Positions 10,647 to 18,841 of a stretch of 64,000 bases of DNA are shown here, piece by piece. The stretch's first letter is position 1; each line of letters opens with the position of its first letter. The notes below the pieces were generated by a model. That model saw nothing but the letters and a program-made list of their open reading frames with translations. It was not told the DNA's origin and searched no databases. Origin of the DNA: JAWKOK01 sp963698255 (GTDB lineage Bacteria; Chloroflexota; Anaerolineae; Caldilineales; Caldilineaceae). The stretch lies in contig CAVOQD010000025.1 in NCBI GenBank assembly GCA_963698255.1, forward strand, positions 186,001-250,000, read 5' to 3'. Position numbers and translations under genes: made by a program.

Positions 10647-11582
10647 ATGTCCAAGACGCCAACGCGGGTCGTTGCTGGAGGATTCCTGGCATTGCTGTTG
10701 CTGATGCTGACGGCGATGCCGGCTGAAGCAGCCAAATGGTGGGTGCCCAATCAGCTTACCTGGACGGCCGACCATGCCTGTCGAGACGGTGTGGTGCTTC
10801 AGGCGCGTGACTTCTTCCCCGGCAATGAGAACGGTCACGAGTATCCATTTGAGGCTTGGTTTTATGAGGGCAGCTTCGAAGAGTATCCGACTCTGGCCGT
10901 CGAATATGAGAGCGTACTCTACCCGACCATTGATATGGGCAAGCTGACTGAAAAAGTTGGAGCGTACACAATCATCAAACAGCCGCTCCACAGCGCGCCG
11001 CTCATCTATGACGACGATGGCAAGGCCAAGTTTGGGTTTAGCTACGATGTCGCCAACCTCATGTGGGATGCCGAGCAGCCTGTGGGGACTATCGTCTCTG
11101 TCGCATGGACTCTGGGCGGAGAGCATATTGTGTTGCAGGTGGAAGACTGTTTTCTCTCGGCGGATGCCGATGGTCATACCACGGTGCTAACGTTGGCGGC
11201 GACTGTGGGAACCGTGTCCGATGCCTGCGCCGATCGATCCGTACTGACGGTTGATCCGGGCGACGAAGTTTTTGCCTGCCTGCTGCTCGAAAATGGCGGC
11301 GATGCCGTCTTTACCGGACATGAGCTGACCGCAGACAGCTATGCGATGGACACATCGGTCGACTTTTTGCTCACGCCGGGCACACGTATTTCTGTCACCC
11401 ACGACCTGGCCGATGCTGCCGGGCTAAACCTCAACCTGGGACCGTTCACCGATAGGCTCGATGTGGCCAACACGCTTACATGGACGGCGAGCGGCGAGAG
11501 CGGTTCGGACACGGAGCGGGCGCAGACGGTCGTGATCCGCGACTCCGTAGGACGACTCTTCCTGCCGGCTATCTCGAAGTAA
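10647..11582 (+). CDS. Secreted protein of unknown function
   Basis: A 311-residue protein starts at an ATG with GGGAGGAG 8 bases upstream. It has a clear signal peptide: basic MSKTPTR, a Leu/Ala-rich core, and AEAA near residue 28. The mature part is beta-rich, acidic and poor in Lys. A phrase repeats at each end (NQLTWTADH near residue 36 and NTLTWTASG near residue 275), suggesting two related domains. Three or four Cys are present. The C-terminus is RLFLPAISK, resembling RIYLPLMSNQ at the end of the serine hydrolase encoded at 2710-5613. I do not recognise the family. Confidence 0.7.
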   Translation: MSKTPTRVVAGGFLALLLLMLTAMPAEAAKWWVPNQLTWTADHACRDGVVLQARDFFPGNENGHEYPFEAWFYEGSFEEYPTLAVEYESVLYPTIDMGKLTEKVGAYTIIKQPLHSAPLIYDDDGKAKFGFSYDVANLMWDAEQPVGTIVSVAWTLGGEHIVLQVEDCFLSADADGHTTVLTLAATVGTVSDACADRSVLTVDPGDEVFACLLLENGGDAVFTGHELTADSYAMDTSVDFLLTPGTRISVTHDLADAAGLNLNLGPFTDRLDVANTLTWTASGESGSDTERAQTVVIRDSVGRLFLPAISK

Positions 11583-11592
11583 GGCTATGGCG

Positions 11593-12981
11593 CTATCCTT
11601 CAGGTTGCGAGAGTCGATAGCCCCGGCCGCGAATCGTCTGCACGTAGATGGGCTTAGGCGGATCCGGTTCGATCTTGTCGCGCAGGCGTTTGATCAACTG
11701 CGCCAGCCGGTCGTCGCGAACGCCTTCGACGAGGACCTCGTCGGGCCAGACAGCCGCCATGATCTCGTCCTTGGTGCAGATCTCATCGGCGCGGCTCAGT
11801 AGATAGCCCAGCAGACGATCTTCGTGATTGGTCAGTTCTATGTCCAGGACCGTGCCATCGCGGACAACCACCCCGGTCTTCGAATCCAGACTCAGACCCG
11901 CAGGCTCAACGTCGACTGTGGCCTGCGGCATGTGACCAAGGATATATTCGGCAAAAATGGGCGAGAATAGCACAAGTTTGCCGTTGTCTCGGACAAGCAG
12001 TCCGGCTTCTGTGAGCGTATGTTCCAGCTTGGATGCCGGCGATGCGTCATGACCTGCCGCCTGTACGCAGAGCGACTGTTCGGCTTCGTCCAGATCCTCC
12101 CAAAGCTCGCGGCAGTTGCGCTGAAATTCCGGTCGTGACAGAAGCGTGCTGGTCCACTTGGCCATGCTCTGATCACTCTGCAGATCGCCGTTGGCCAGCG
12201 CGATACAGCCTGCCTTCAAAAAGGTCGGCAATCCACCGCAAATATCGGTGAGTCGGTCGACGTCCTGCTGGCTGAAAGATACGTTCAGGCGCTCCGCCAT
12301 CTGGGCGGTGACCCAGCGCGCATCGCGCTGAACCATGGGGCCGATCCGGCATCGGTTCCCGGCGACCAACTCATAGAATTCGTCGAAGTCTGCCGGGGGA
12401 CGCAGACGCTCCAGCCCATGTCGGGTGGCGACCACGTAGATCAATCGACCCTTGAACCGATCTCGCAGGCTGCGTAGGCTATTCAACGCCTGGGCATCCA
12501 GGCGCCGGCACGCCTCATCGAAGCGGTCCAGAAGAAGTACTGTCCGGCGTCCGGCCTGGTTGACCACAAGTTCGAGCGCCCTGCCCAAGGTTGTCAAGGC
12601 GAAAAAGGCATCGTTCCAATCGCCGGGCTGGGTGGACAGCGCCTGCAGGGCGTTGGCTGCATCCGGCGGAAGGTCATCGGCCAAGGCAAGAATGGACTGA
12701 AGGAGACCACGGTAGAAATAGGCGACTGTCAGCAGGGGCAGACTGTTGATGTCGAAATAAACGATCGACAGGGAAGCCTGGTCCACCCCGGCTGCCCCGG
12801 CGAGAATATCGGAGCGAGCCGTAATGAAGCCAAGTAGGTTGGACTTTCCCGCCCCGCTGCTGCCCAGAACGACACCGCTCTCGCCGGCAGCGATCCATTG
12901 GGCGATCTGCTCCACCTGTTCGGCTCGATAGGTGTTTGGGAAGTCCTGCCAGTAGCGGGCGATATCTGCTGAGTGTGTCAT
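11593..12981 (-). CDS. P-loop ATPase with C-terminal OmpR-type winged helix
   Basis: Starting at the ATG at 12981 (an in-frame upstream start at 13089 would add 36 unlikely residues), this is a 462-residue protein. It opens with an ATPase: Walker A LGSSGAGKSN, Walker B VLLLDRFDEA, and a helical lid. The final ~95 residues are a PhoB/OmpR-type winged helix (LTNHEDRLLGYLLSRADEI ... YVQTIRGRGYRL). Most proteins of this general kind (SARP/STAND regulators) carry the DNA-binding domain first; here it is last. It probably regulates a neighbour in response to a ligand sensed by the ATPase. Its 3' end lies 11 bases from the convergent secreted-protein gene. Confidence 0.75.
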   Translation of the reverse strand: MTHSADIARYWQDFPNTYRAEQVEQIAQWIAAGESGVVLGSSGAGKSNLLGFITARSDILAGAAGVDQASLSIVYFDINSLPLLTVAYFYRGLLQSILALADDLPPDAANALQALSTQPGDWNDAFFALTTLGRALELVVNQAGRRTVLLLDRFDEACRRLDAQALNSLRSLRDRFKGRLIYVVATRHGLERLRPPADFDEFYELVAGNRCRIGPMVQRDARWVTAQMAERLNVSFSQQDVDRLTDICGGLPTFLKAGCIALANGDLQSDQSMAKWTSTLLSRPEFQRNCRELWEDLDEAEQSLCVQAAGHDASPASKLEHTLTEAGLLVRDNGKLVLFSPIFAEYILGHMPQATVDVEPAGLSLDSKTGVVVRDGTVLDIELTNHEDRLLGYLLSRADEICTKDEIMAAVWPDEVLVEGVRDDRLAQLIKRLRDKIEPDPPKPIYVQTIRGRGYRLSQPEG

Positions 12982-13408
12982 AGTCTTCTGGGCGCAGTTG
13001 CTGGGTGCGCTGTTCGTTTTTCCGAGGGCGCAGGTCATCGGTCTCTGTGGAGAGGATGGCCCCACTTTATCACAAAGTCCACTGCCCATCTGAAAGCCAT
13101 CCCCCAGTTGGTCTATCTCTGCCTGGAGTCAACGGCAATCCCGCAATGGGCCATTTGATTCCAACGGGGAAGCATACAGGAGGTGTGATAGACTTAGGCT
13201 GGCCCAGAATAATAAACGTCCCCGGCACGCACGTGATACAGAAAAGACTGAATACAGAAAAGACAGGTTCTCTCGGATCTCAGGGGACGTTGACCACCTT
13301 CCAGGAAGATCAGCCCAACAATGCTCTGGTCTTCACGAATCTTCCTGGAAGGTTTCGCCGTAGACCCCCTGAAATCCTGAAGAGCCAAAAGACTGAAGGG
13401 AATTTCGC
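12982..13408. other. Divergent intergenic region with an inverted repeat before the fucosidase gene
   Basis: A perfect 15-bp inverted repeat, ACCTTCCAGGAAGAT (13296-13310) and its complement (13339-13353), is framed by weaker pairing that includes CAGGGG at ~13281 and CCCCTGA at ~13370. It lies in the 5' region of the GH29 gene and could be an operator or a folded leader. GAAGGGAA just before 13409 is the ribosome binding site. Confidence 0.65.
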
Positions 13409-14755
13409 ATGCAAGATCGATCAATGCCAACGGATACGCAACTGCCGAGCAGAGAAGAACGCATGGCCTGGTGGCACGAGGCCAAGTTTGGCATGTTCGT
13501 GCACTGGGGCTGCTACAGCGTGCTGGGCCGAGGAGAGCAGATCCTCCTGCGCGACATGATGCCCATGGACGAGTATCGCGCCCTGGCCGACGAGTTCAAC
13601 CCGCCGCCCGACTGGGCCGACAATATCGCCGACCAGGCCGTACGCGCCGGGGCCAAATACGTGGTGCTGACCACCCGGCACCATGACGGCTACTGCCTCT
13701 TCGATTCCAAGCTTGATCCATTCAACGCTGCACAGACCGGGCCCGGTCGGGATCTGATTGCTGAATATGTCGAGGCGTTGCGCCGGCGCAATCTGAAGGT
13801 TGGCCTCTACTATTCGGTCATCAACTGGCGCTGGCATGGGTTCTGGGACACCGAGACCTATGCCGATGAGTTGCCCAAGATCGTCGATGAGATCCACGAC
13901 CAGGTGCGCGAATTGTTGACCAACTACGGCAAGATTGACATCCTCTGGTACGATATTCCCAAGGTGCCGGGCGAGGCGACGCCGGGCGCTTTCGGCTATC
14001 ACGCAGAACCGGTGGATCAGTCGGCCGCCGAGTTCTACCGCACGGCCGATCTCAACGGCATGGCCCGGCAGTTGCAGCCCCACATCCTGATCAACAACCG
14101 GGCCGGGCTGCCCGAGGACTTTGGCACGCCTGAGCAACAGATCACGCCGGAGCAGGGCGGCCGCGCTTGGGAGACCTGCATGACCATCAACTACGCGCCC
14201 AATTGGGCCAACATCCGCTACTCGCTGGCCGACAAGACCGCAGGACAGGTGCTCTACAACATGATCCAGGCCGTGCGTCTAGGCGGGAATTTCCTCTTCA
14301 ACATCGGGCCTGACGCGACCGGTCACGTGCTGGAGCGGGACCGCAACGTGCTCGACCGCATCGGCCGCTGGCTGGCCCGGCATGGCGAGGCCGTCTACGG
14401 CACCGAGCCGGAGGGCATCTATCCGACGCCCAATCAGGGGCCCTGCTATCAGTACGGCATGTTCACCTGCCGTAAGAACGTGGCCTATCTGACGCTCTTT
14501 TACTATCCCGGCGACTATGTCGTCATTTCCAAGATCGGCCCGAAGATCCTGCGCGCTGAATTGCTGACCAATGGGAAGCCGCTGACTGTGGAGCCAATGC
14601 GCAACGCGCGCTGGAAGATCGCCGGTCTGCCCGATGCCCCGCCCGACGATCTGGCGCCGGTCATCAAGATCGAGTTTGAGGCCCCGCCCTATCTGCTGAC
14701 CTTTTCCGATGCAAAGTGGTTGGATGGGGCGTATGAGGCGGAACACGAAGGTTGA
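13409..14755 (+). CDS. Alpha-L-fucosidase, GH29 family
   Basis: This 448-residue protein begins MQDRSMPTD; an alternative ATG is at 13424. GH29 landmarks are plain: WWHEAKFGMFVHWG near the start, AKYVVLTTRHHDGYCLFDS for the central barrel strand, LKVGLYYSVINW, and ILWYDIP where the catalytic nucleophile Asp of the family sits (usually WFDG). NYAPNWANIRYS and GGNFLFNIGPDATG are the later barrel strands. There is no signal peptide, so it probably acts in the cytoplasm on imported fuco-oligosaccharides, or on another glycoside, since GH29 members vary. It stands alone, convergent with the GH3-like gene 11 bases away. Confidence 0.9.
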   Translation: MQDRSMPTDTQLPSREERMAWWHEAKFGMFVHWGCYSVLGRGEQILLRDMMPMDEYRALADEFNPPPDWADNIADQAVRAGAKYVVLTTRHHDGYCLFDSKLDPFNAAQTGPGRDLIAEYVEALRRRNLKVGLYYSVINWRWHGFWDTETYADELPKIVDEIHDQVRELLTNYGKIDILWYDIPKVPGEATPGAFGYHAEPVDQSAAEFYRTADLNGMARQLQPHILINNRAGLPEDFGTPEQQITPEQGGRAWETCMTINYAPNWANIRYSLADKTAGQVLYNMIQAVRLGGNFLFNIGPDATGHVLERDRNVLDRIGRWLARHGEAVYGTEPEGIYPTPNQGPCYQYGMFTCRKNVAYLTLFYYPGDYVVISKIGPKILRAELLTNGKPLTVEPMRNARWKIAGLPDAPPDDLAPVIKIEFEAPPYLLTFSDAKWLDGAYEAEHEG

Positions 14756-14766
14756 GGCGAGAGTAA

Positions 14767-17700
14767 CTATGAATTTGACCGCAATTGCAGCCACAACATG
14801 GTGGCAATCATGCTCACCAAGATCACGATCCCGGCCGCGATGACATCAAAATAGCCGTAGAGCCAGTTGGCGCCCGGCAACAACCCCACGCCATAGATGA
14901 TGTAGGCGGCAAGCCCGATAATGGTCGTCCAGAGCAGGTTATGAACCAGAACTGTGCGCGGCAATACACGAATCTGGACGATGAGCAGCAGACTAATGGT
15001 GACCAACAGGGTGAGCAGGGCTATGATCAGTGTTGCCAGATTCACCCGTTCTTCGGAGAGTGCCAGATCGGATGGGGCCCCGTCGCTGACGGCGGCTGCA
15101 CCGCCTTCAGAGGCGGTCACAGTCATGGATGTGGTCAGGGAGACCGCTTCCGCCGGCTGACCCGGTCCGCCTTCGGCCGAAAACTCGCCAGTCGTGGCAA
15201 TTTCCGGTTCGGTTACCAGCAACGAATAGGGTTCACCGGTGTCTGCGCCATTGGACGACGCCGAAATCTGAAGGGCGCCACTTCGCTCCAAAGGGACATC
15301 CCGCATGGCCACGCCACTGCGTGTATTGGCAGGGTCGACTTTGAGCGCCAGTTCTTCGCCTTCGTAGATCAACTGAAAGTCGACGACGGTGTTGTCGGGG
15401 ACGGTCTGCCCATTCTTGTCCAGCACAGGTCCGACCTGAATACGGATCGTCGTATCGATTGGCACAGCCGGCGGCGCTTCCACGCCGTCATCCGCATCGT
15501 CTTCCGTCAAGGGGACATCATCGACCAGAATCTGTAGGTCGATCGGTAAAAGAGGATTCGGCCGCAGCCGTTCTCCCAGATCCGCAAATCGGGTACCAGG
15601 GACATTGACCGGAGGCGCTCCGTAGGGAGTGTAGCTCTGGAAGACCGCGCGTACGGCGTTCTCTAGAAACGACGAAGATTTACTGTAGGCGCCCAGGTAG
15701 CTGGAGAGCGCACTGATCTCTGTAGCATCCAGAAAGTAGGGCGCCTGCAAGGCCAAGACCACGACCTTTTTGCCTTCGATCTGATCGCCCCGCTCTCTCA
15801 GGAAGCGTTTGACCGCATTGCTTGAGTAGACAGTCGGATTGACATCGAGCATTGCAAAGATCAGCCAGGTTGCTTCGTCGATATCACTTTCGATCTGCAT
15901 GGTCAGATCGAGCGGCTCCGTCGCCTCACCGTTTTGAATCTCCGATTCACTGTTATCGGATTCCACTGCGGCCGGCGTCTCTATCGTAGGCGTAGGCAGG
16001 ATCGTCGCCGTTGGGTCGCCATTGTCAACCTCTTCTTCCTCTGCGACGCTGGAATCAAGCACGTCAACCAGCTCTGAAAAGGTAAGGCTGGTCAACTGAT
16101 CCGGCCTGATCTGTGCGGTGGCATCAGGGCCATAGAGTAGCAAGATAATATTCTCGATATCATCCGGACCGATGGCCACCTCTGCCGTGCAATCGCTACA
16201 CTCCTGCTCTAGCCGGCTGTCGGTGAAGATCACAATCTTGTCGCCGGCCTTGGGCGGCTGCGGCGGCGACTCAGACACTGCACTGAAGTCGGGATAGAGT
16301 ACTGTCAGCGAATCTCTCGCAATCTGGCGCATCAGTGCATCGGCTTCGGCGCGGTGGGCGCCTTCATCGTCTAGAATCGCCAATCGCTCGTTGGGGATCA
16401 GCAGCCGTTCCAGCGGGATGAACGGTTCTAATTGGTTGGCATCGACGGCGTCGACGGTATCGAGCGAAGCCGCAGCGCCGGCCGATGTCTCAGCAAGCGG
16501 CGGTTCAGCGACGCCGGATTCAATCTGTTCCGGTTCGTCCGCTGACAGAATTGAGATAGCTTCGGCCTCAAGCGCCTCCATATCCGCATTGAGTCGCAAT
16601 TTGGTCCGCAAGATTCGCCGGACTGCGGCGTCAACCTGATCTGAGAAATCATCGTCCCTTTCGTATCGTTCTTGGAAGTAACTGATGGTCGATTCGATGT
16701 TGACGCGTTCGGCTTCCCAGTTTTCGTCTTCGGCAAAGCGACCCAGATAGAGCAAGTCGTTGCCGGCGTCAAAAGCATCCTGCGCGACCTGACGTGCCGG
16801 AAACTCTCCATCGCCCGTCTCGTAGTACCGGCGAAGCGCCGGAGCCCCCAGTGAGTTGCTCACGATCAATCCGGAATCGAGCCAGGGGCCAAATCCCTCT
16901 TCATCCAACAGATTGTTCAAATTGGGGGAGAGACCTAAGGGCGGGATACGCCCGGGGCCGGTTCCTTGTACACCGCTGAAACGCATGTTGCTGGGCATCA
17001 TCATGTCTGTAAGAGCCGGATCAGACGAGTCGCCGTCGGTGACGGCTTCAAAAGGAACCAGGGCCGTGCTGCGAAGCGCCTCAAGATCACCCTGAATGGT
17101 GGCGACTTCCTGGTCCGGCAGTCGATCAACGTCGCCCTGGCCAGGGAAATGGCGAGCGACGGTCAACAACTGCCCATTGCTCCCTTCGTGGATGCCGGTA
17201 ATGTAGCCGCGCCCCATTTCGCTCACCCAATACGGGTTGCCGCCATACATATGAACGCCAAGGTTGCCCACGCTCTCCGATCGCGGTTGGACAAGCATAT
17301 CCAGTGACGGTCCCAGCAGTAGGTTGACGCCGACAGCCGACAGCTCGCTGCCGACAATTCGCCCTACATCCCGCGTCTGCTGCGGATCCCAGGCGGCGCC
17401 CAGTGTCATCTGGTTGGGCAGTTCGGTGAATCCGCGTCGCAATGATGTGACGCTGAGATCGTCTCCGAATTGCTCAACGCCGGTGAAAAGCGGAATATTC
17501 ATCGCCGGCCGATCTGCCTCCGCAACCTCATCGGCCAATGTCGATAAATTTCCGACAAGCAAGGGTATGTTGACTTCGTCAACCAATGAAATCGCCTCCG
17601 GCAGAAGAAGGCCGTAGGCCAGCGCCTGTAACCGATTGGTCAGGCTTGCGACTTCTGAAGGCGTATCTACGCCCTTCTGATTGGTGAAGTTGCCATGCTG

Positions 17701-18120
17701 CGGCGACAGAACAACACCGCCAATGCGATAGGCATGGATCAAAACCGCGATGTCGCTGTTGACGCTTGTGTCATTTCCTGTAAAATGGATGAGAAAGAGC
17801 TGTCCGACCTTGTCTTCCGTACCCATTTGGGCGATCAGATCTTCGACCTGAGCATCTATCAGTGCGTCGATGGTTACCCGGATCGCTTCTTCATCCGGGA
17901 CGGTCGAATTGGGAGGCGCGGGGTCCGGGGCGGACGACGCGGATCCATCCGCTCCTGCACCATCGACTGTCGTCGACTGACTCGGGCCCTGACCTGTGTC
18001 TGGCCTGACCAAAGGCGACACGCTCTGCGCCTGCAATGGCGCAAGGGGCATCAGGGTCAGTATGAGGGCCAAGCATAGCAGGGTAAATCGCCTTGGATCA
18101 GCTTGCATAGTGTACTGCAC
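14767..18120 (-). CDS. GH3-like secreted protein with C-terminal membrane anchor, altered active site
   Basis: This protein is 1,117 residues from GTG 18120, or 1,113 from ATG 18108. A signal peptide (LLCLALILTLMPLAPLQAQ) leads into a GH3/NagZ-like barrel at ~residues 85-510: MGTEDKVGQLFLIHF, GVVLSPQHGN, LGAAWDPQQTRDVG, LLGPSLDM, VARHFPGQGDVD. The NagZ His/Asp loop (usually DSH after HFPGHG) is changed, and the GH3 nucleophile position reads GLIVSNSLG, with N422 where Asp is expected. A second alpha/beta domain and Ig-like beta regions follow. Near the C-terminus are two or three hydrophobic segments. It may be a peptidoglycan- or glycan-binding protein that has lost hydrolysis. It is divergent from lepB. 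Confidence 0.75.
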   Translation of the reverse strand: MQYTMQADPRRFTLLCLALILTLMPLAPLQAQSVSPLVRPDTGQGPSQSTTVDGAGADGSASSAPDPAPPNSTVPDEEAIRVTIDALIDAQVEDLIAQMGTEDKVGQLFLIHFTGNDTSVNSDIAVLIHAYRIGGVVLSPQHGNFTNQKGVDTPSEVASLTNRLQALAYGLLLPEAISLVDEVNIPLLVGNLSTLADEVAEADRPAMNIPLFTGVEQFGDDLSVTSLRRGFTELPNQMTLGAAWDPQQTRDVGRIVGSELSAVGVNLLLGPSLDMLVQPRSESVGNLGVHMYGGNPYWVSEMGRGYITGIHEGSNGQLLTVARHFPGQGDVDRLPDQEVATIQGDLEALRSTALVPFEAVTDGDSSDPALTDMMMPSNMRFSGVQGTGPGRIPPLGLSPNLNNLLDEEGFGPWLDSGLIVSNSLGAPALRRYYETGDGEFPARQVAQDAFDAGNDLLYLGRFAEDENWEAERVNIESTISYFQERYERDDDFSDQVDAAVRRILRTKLRLNADMEALEAEAISILSADEPEQIESGVAEPPLAETSAGAAASLDTVDAVDANQLEPFIPLERLLIPNERLAILDDEGAHRAEADALMRQIARDSLTVLYPDFSAVSESPPQPPKAGDKIVIFTDSRLEQECSDCTAEVAIGPDDIENIILLLYGPDATAQIRPDQLTSLTFSELVDVLDSSVAEEEEVDNGDPTATILPTPTIETPAAVESDNSESEIQNGEATEPLDLTMQIESDIDEATWLIFAMLDVNPTVYSSNAVKRFLRERGDQIEGKKVVVLALQAPYFLDATEISALSSYLGAYSKSSSFLENAVRAVFQSYTPYGAPPVNVPGTRFADLGERLRPNPLLPIDLQILVDDVPLTEDDADDGVEAPPAVPIDTTIRIQVGPVLDKNGQTVPDNTVVDFQLIYEGEELALKVDPANTRSGVAMRDVPLERSGALQISASSNGADTGEPYSLLVTEPEIATTGEFSAEGGPGQPAEAVSLTTSMTVTASEGGAAAVSDGAPSDLALSEERVNLATLIIALLTLLVTISLLLIVQIRVLPRTVLVHNLLWTTIIGLAAYIIYGVGLLPGANWLYGYFDVIAAGIVILVSMIATMLWLQLRSNS

Positions 18121-18203
18121 CTTGGTTCTTTGCCGGCATATTTGGCTAATGGTTCTTCAACAGCTATACTGCATCAAAGTATTGGAGTTCACCAAAAAAC
18201 ACT

Positions 18204-18836
18204 ATGCAAGAAGAAATATCCGCAGTCCAAATGAGCGAAAAGGAGCTTGAATCGGCGAGTACGCCACTCGATGGGACAGCCACCGAGAATCTCACCGATT
18301 CTGAAGAGAACTCACGCCAACCGGCTTCCGGCTATGGTCGTGTCATCTTGCGTGAAACAGTGCAGGTAATCGCTCCTGCGCTGATATTGGCATTGGTTGT
18401 GCACCTCTTTCTTGCTCAGGCCACAGTCGTCTTCGGCCAGAGCATGGAACCGAATCTGTCTCAGCACCAACGCCTGATTGTGGACAAAGTCACATACCGT
18501 CTCCATTCGCCGCAGCGAGACGACATTGTGGTCCTCGATCTCCCAAACATGGACGAAATGTTGGTGAAACGCATTGTCGGATTGCCTGGGGAGGTAGTGG
18601 AGATTCGTGACGGCCTTGTGTACGTCGACGGCAATTTGGTGCCCGAACTCTATCCTCACGATCTCACACCCTATGACATGGAACCCGTCTTGCTGGGGCC
18701 GTTGAACTATTTCGTGCTGGGGGACAATCGCAGCAACAGCAATGACAGCCGCGTCTTTGGTCCTGTGCATCGAGACCATATTCTGGGCCATGTCTGGCTG
18801 CGTTATTGGCCGCTTGACCAGATGAGGTTCTTCTAA
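18204..18836 (+). CDS. lepB: Signal peptidase I
   Basis: A 210-residue type I signal peptidase. A ~48-residue acidic N-terminal tail precedes one membrane segment (VIAPALILALVVHLFLAQA). The catalytic serine is in FGQSMEPN (S80) and the general-base lysine in VKRIVGLPGE (K122). Box E, LGDNRSNSNDSRVFGPV, is intact. It cleaves signal peptides from exported proteins at the outer face of the membrane. It begins an operon with the permease-HAD gene 5 bases downstream. The upstream ribosome binding site is weak, so the start could instead be ATG 18231. Confidence 0.93.
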   Translation: MQEEISAVQMSEKELESASTPLDGTATENLTDSEENSRQPASGYGRVILRETVQVIAPALILALVVHLFLAQATVVFGQSMEPNLSQHQRLIVDKVTYRLHSPQRDDIVVLDLPNMDEMLVKRIVGLPGEVVEIRDGLVYVDGNLVPELYPHDLTPYDMEPVLLGPLNYFVLGDNRSNSNDSRVFGPVHRDHILGHVWLRYWPLDQMRFF

Positions 18837-18841
18837 CCCGA

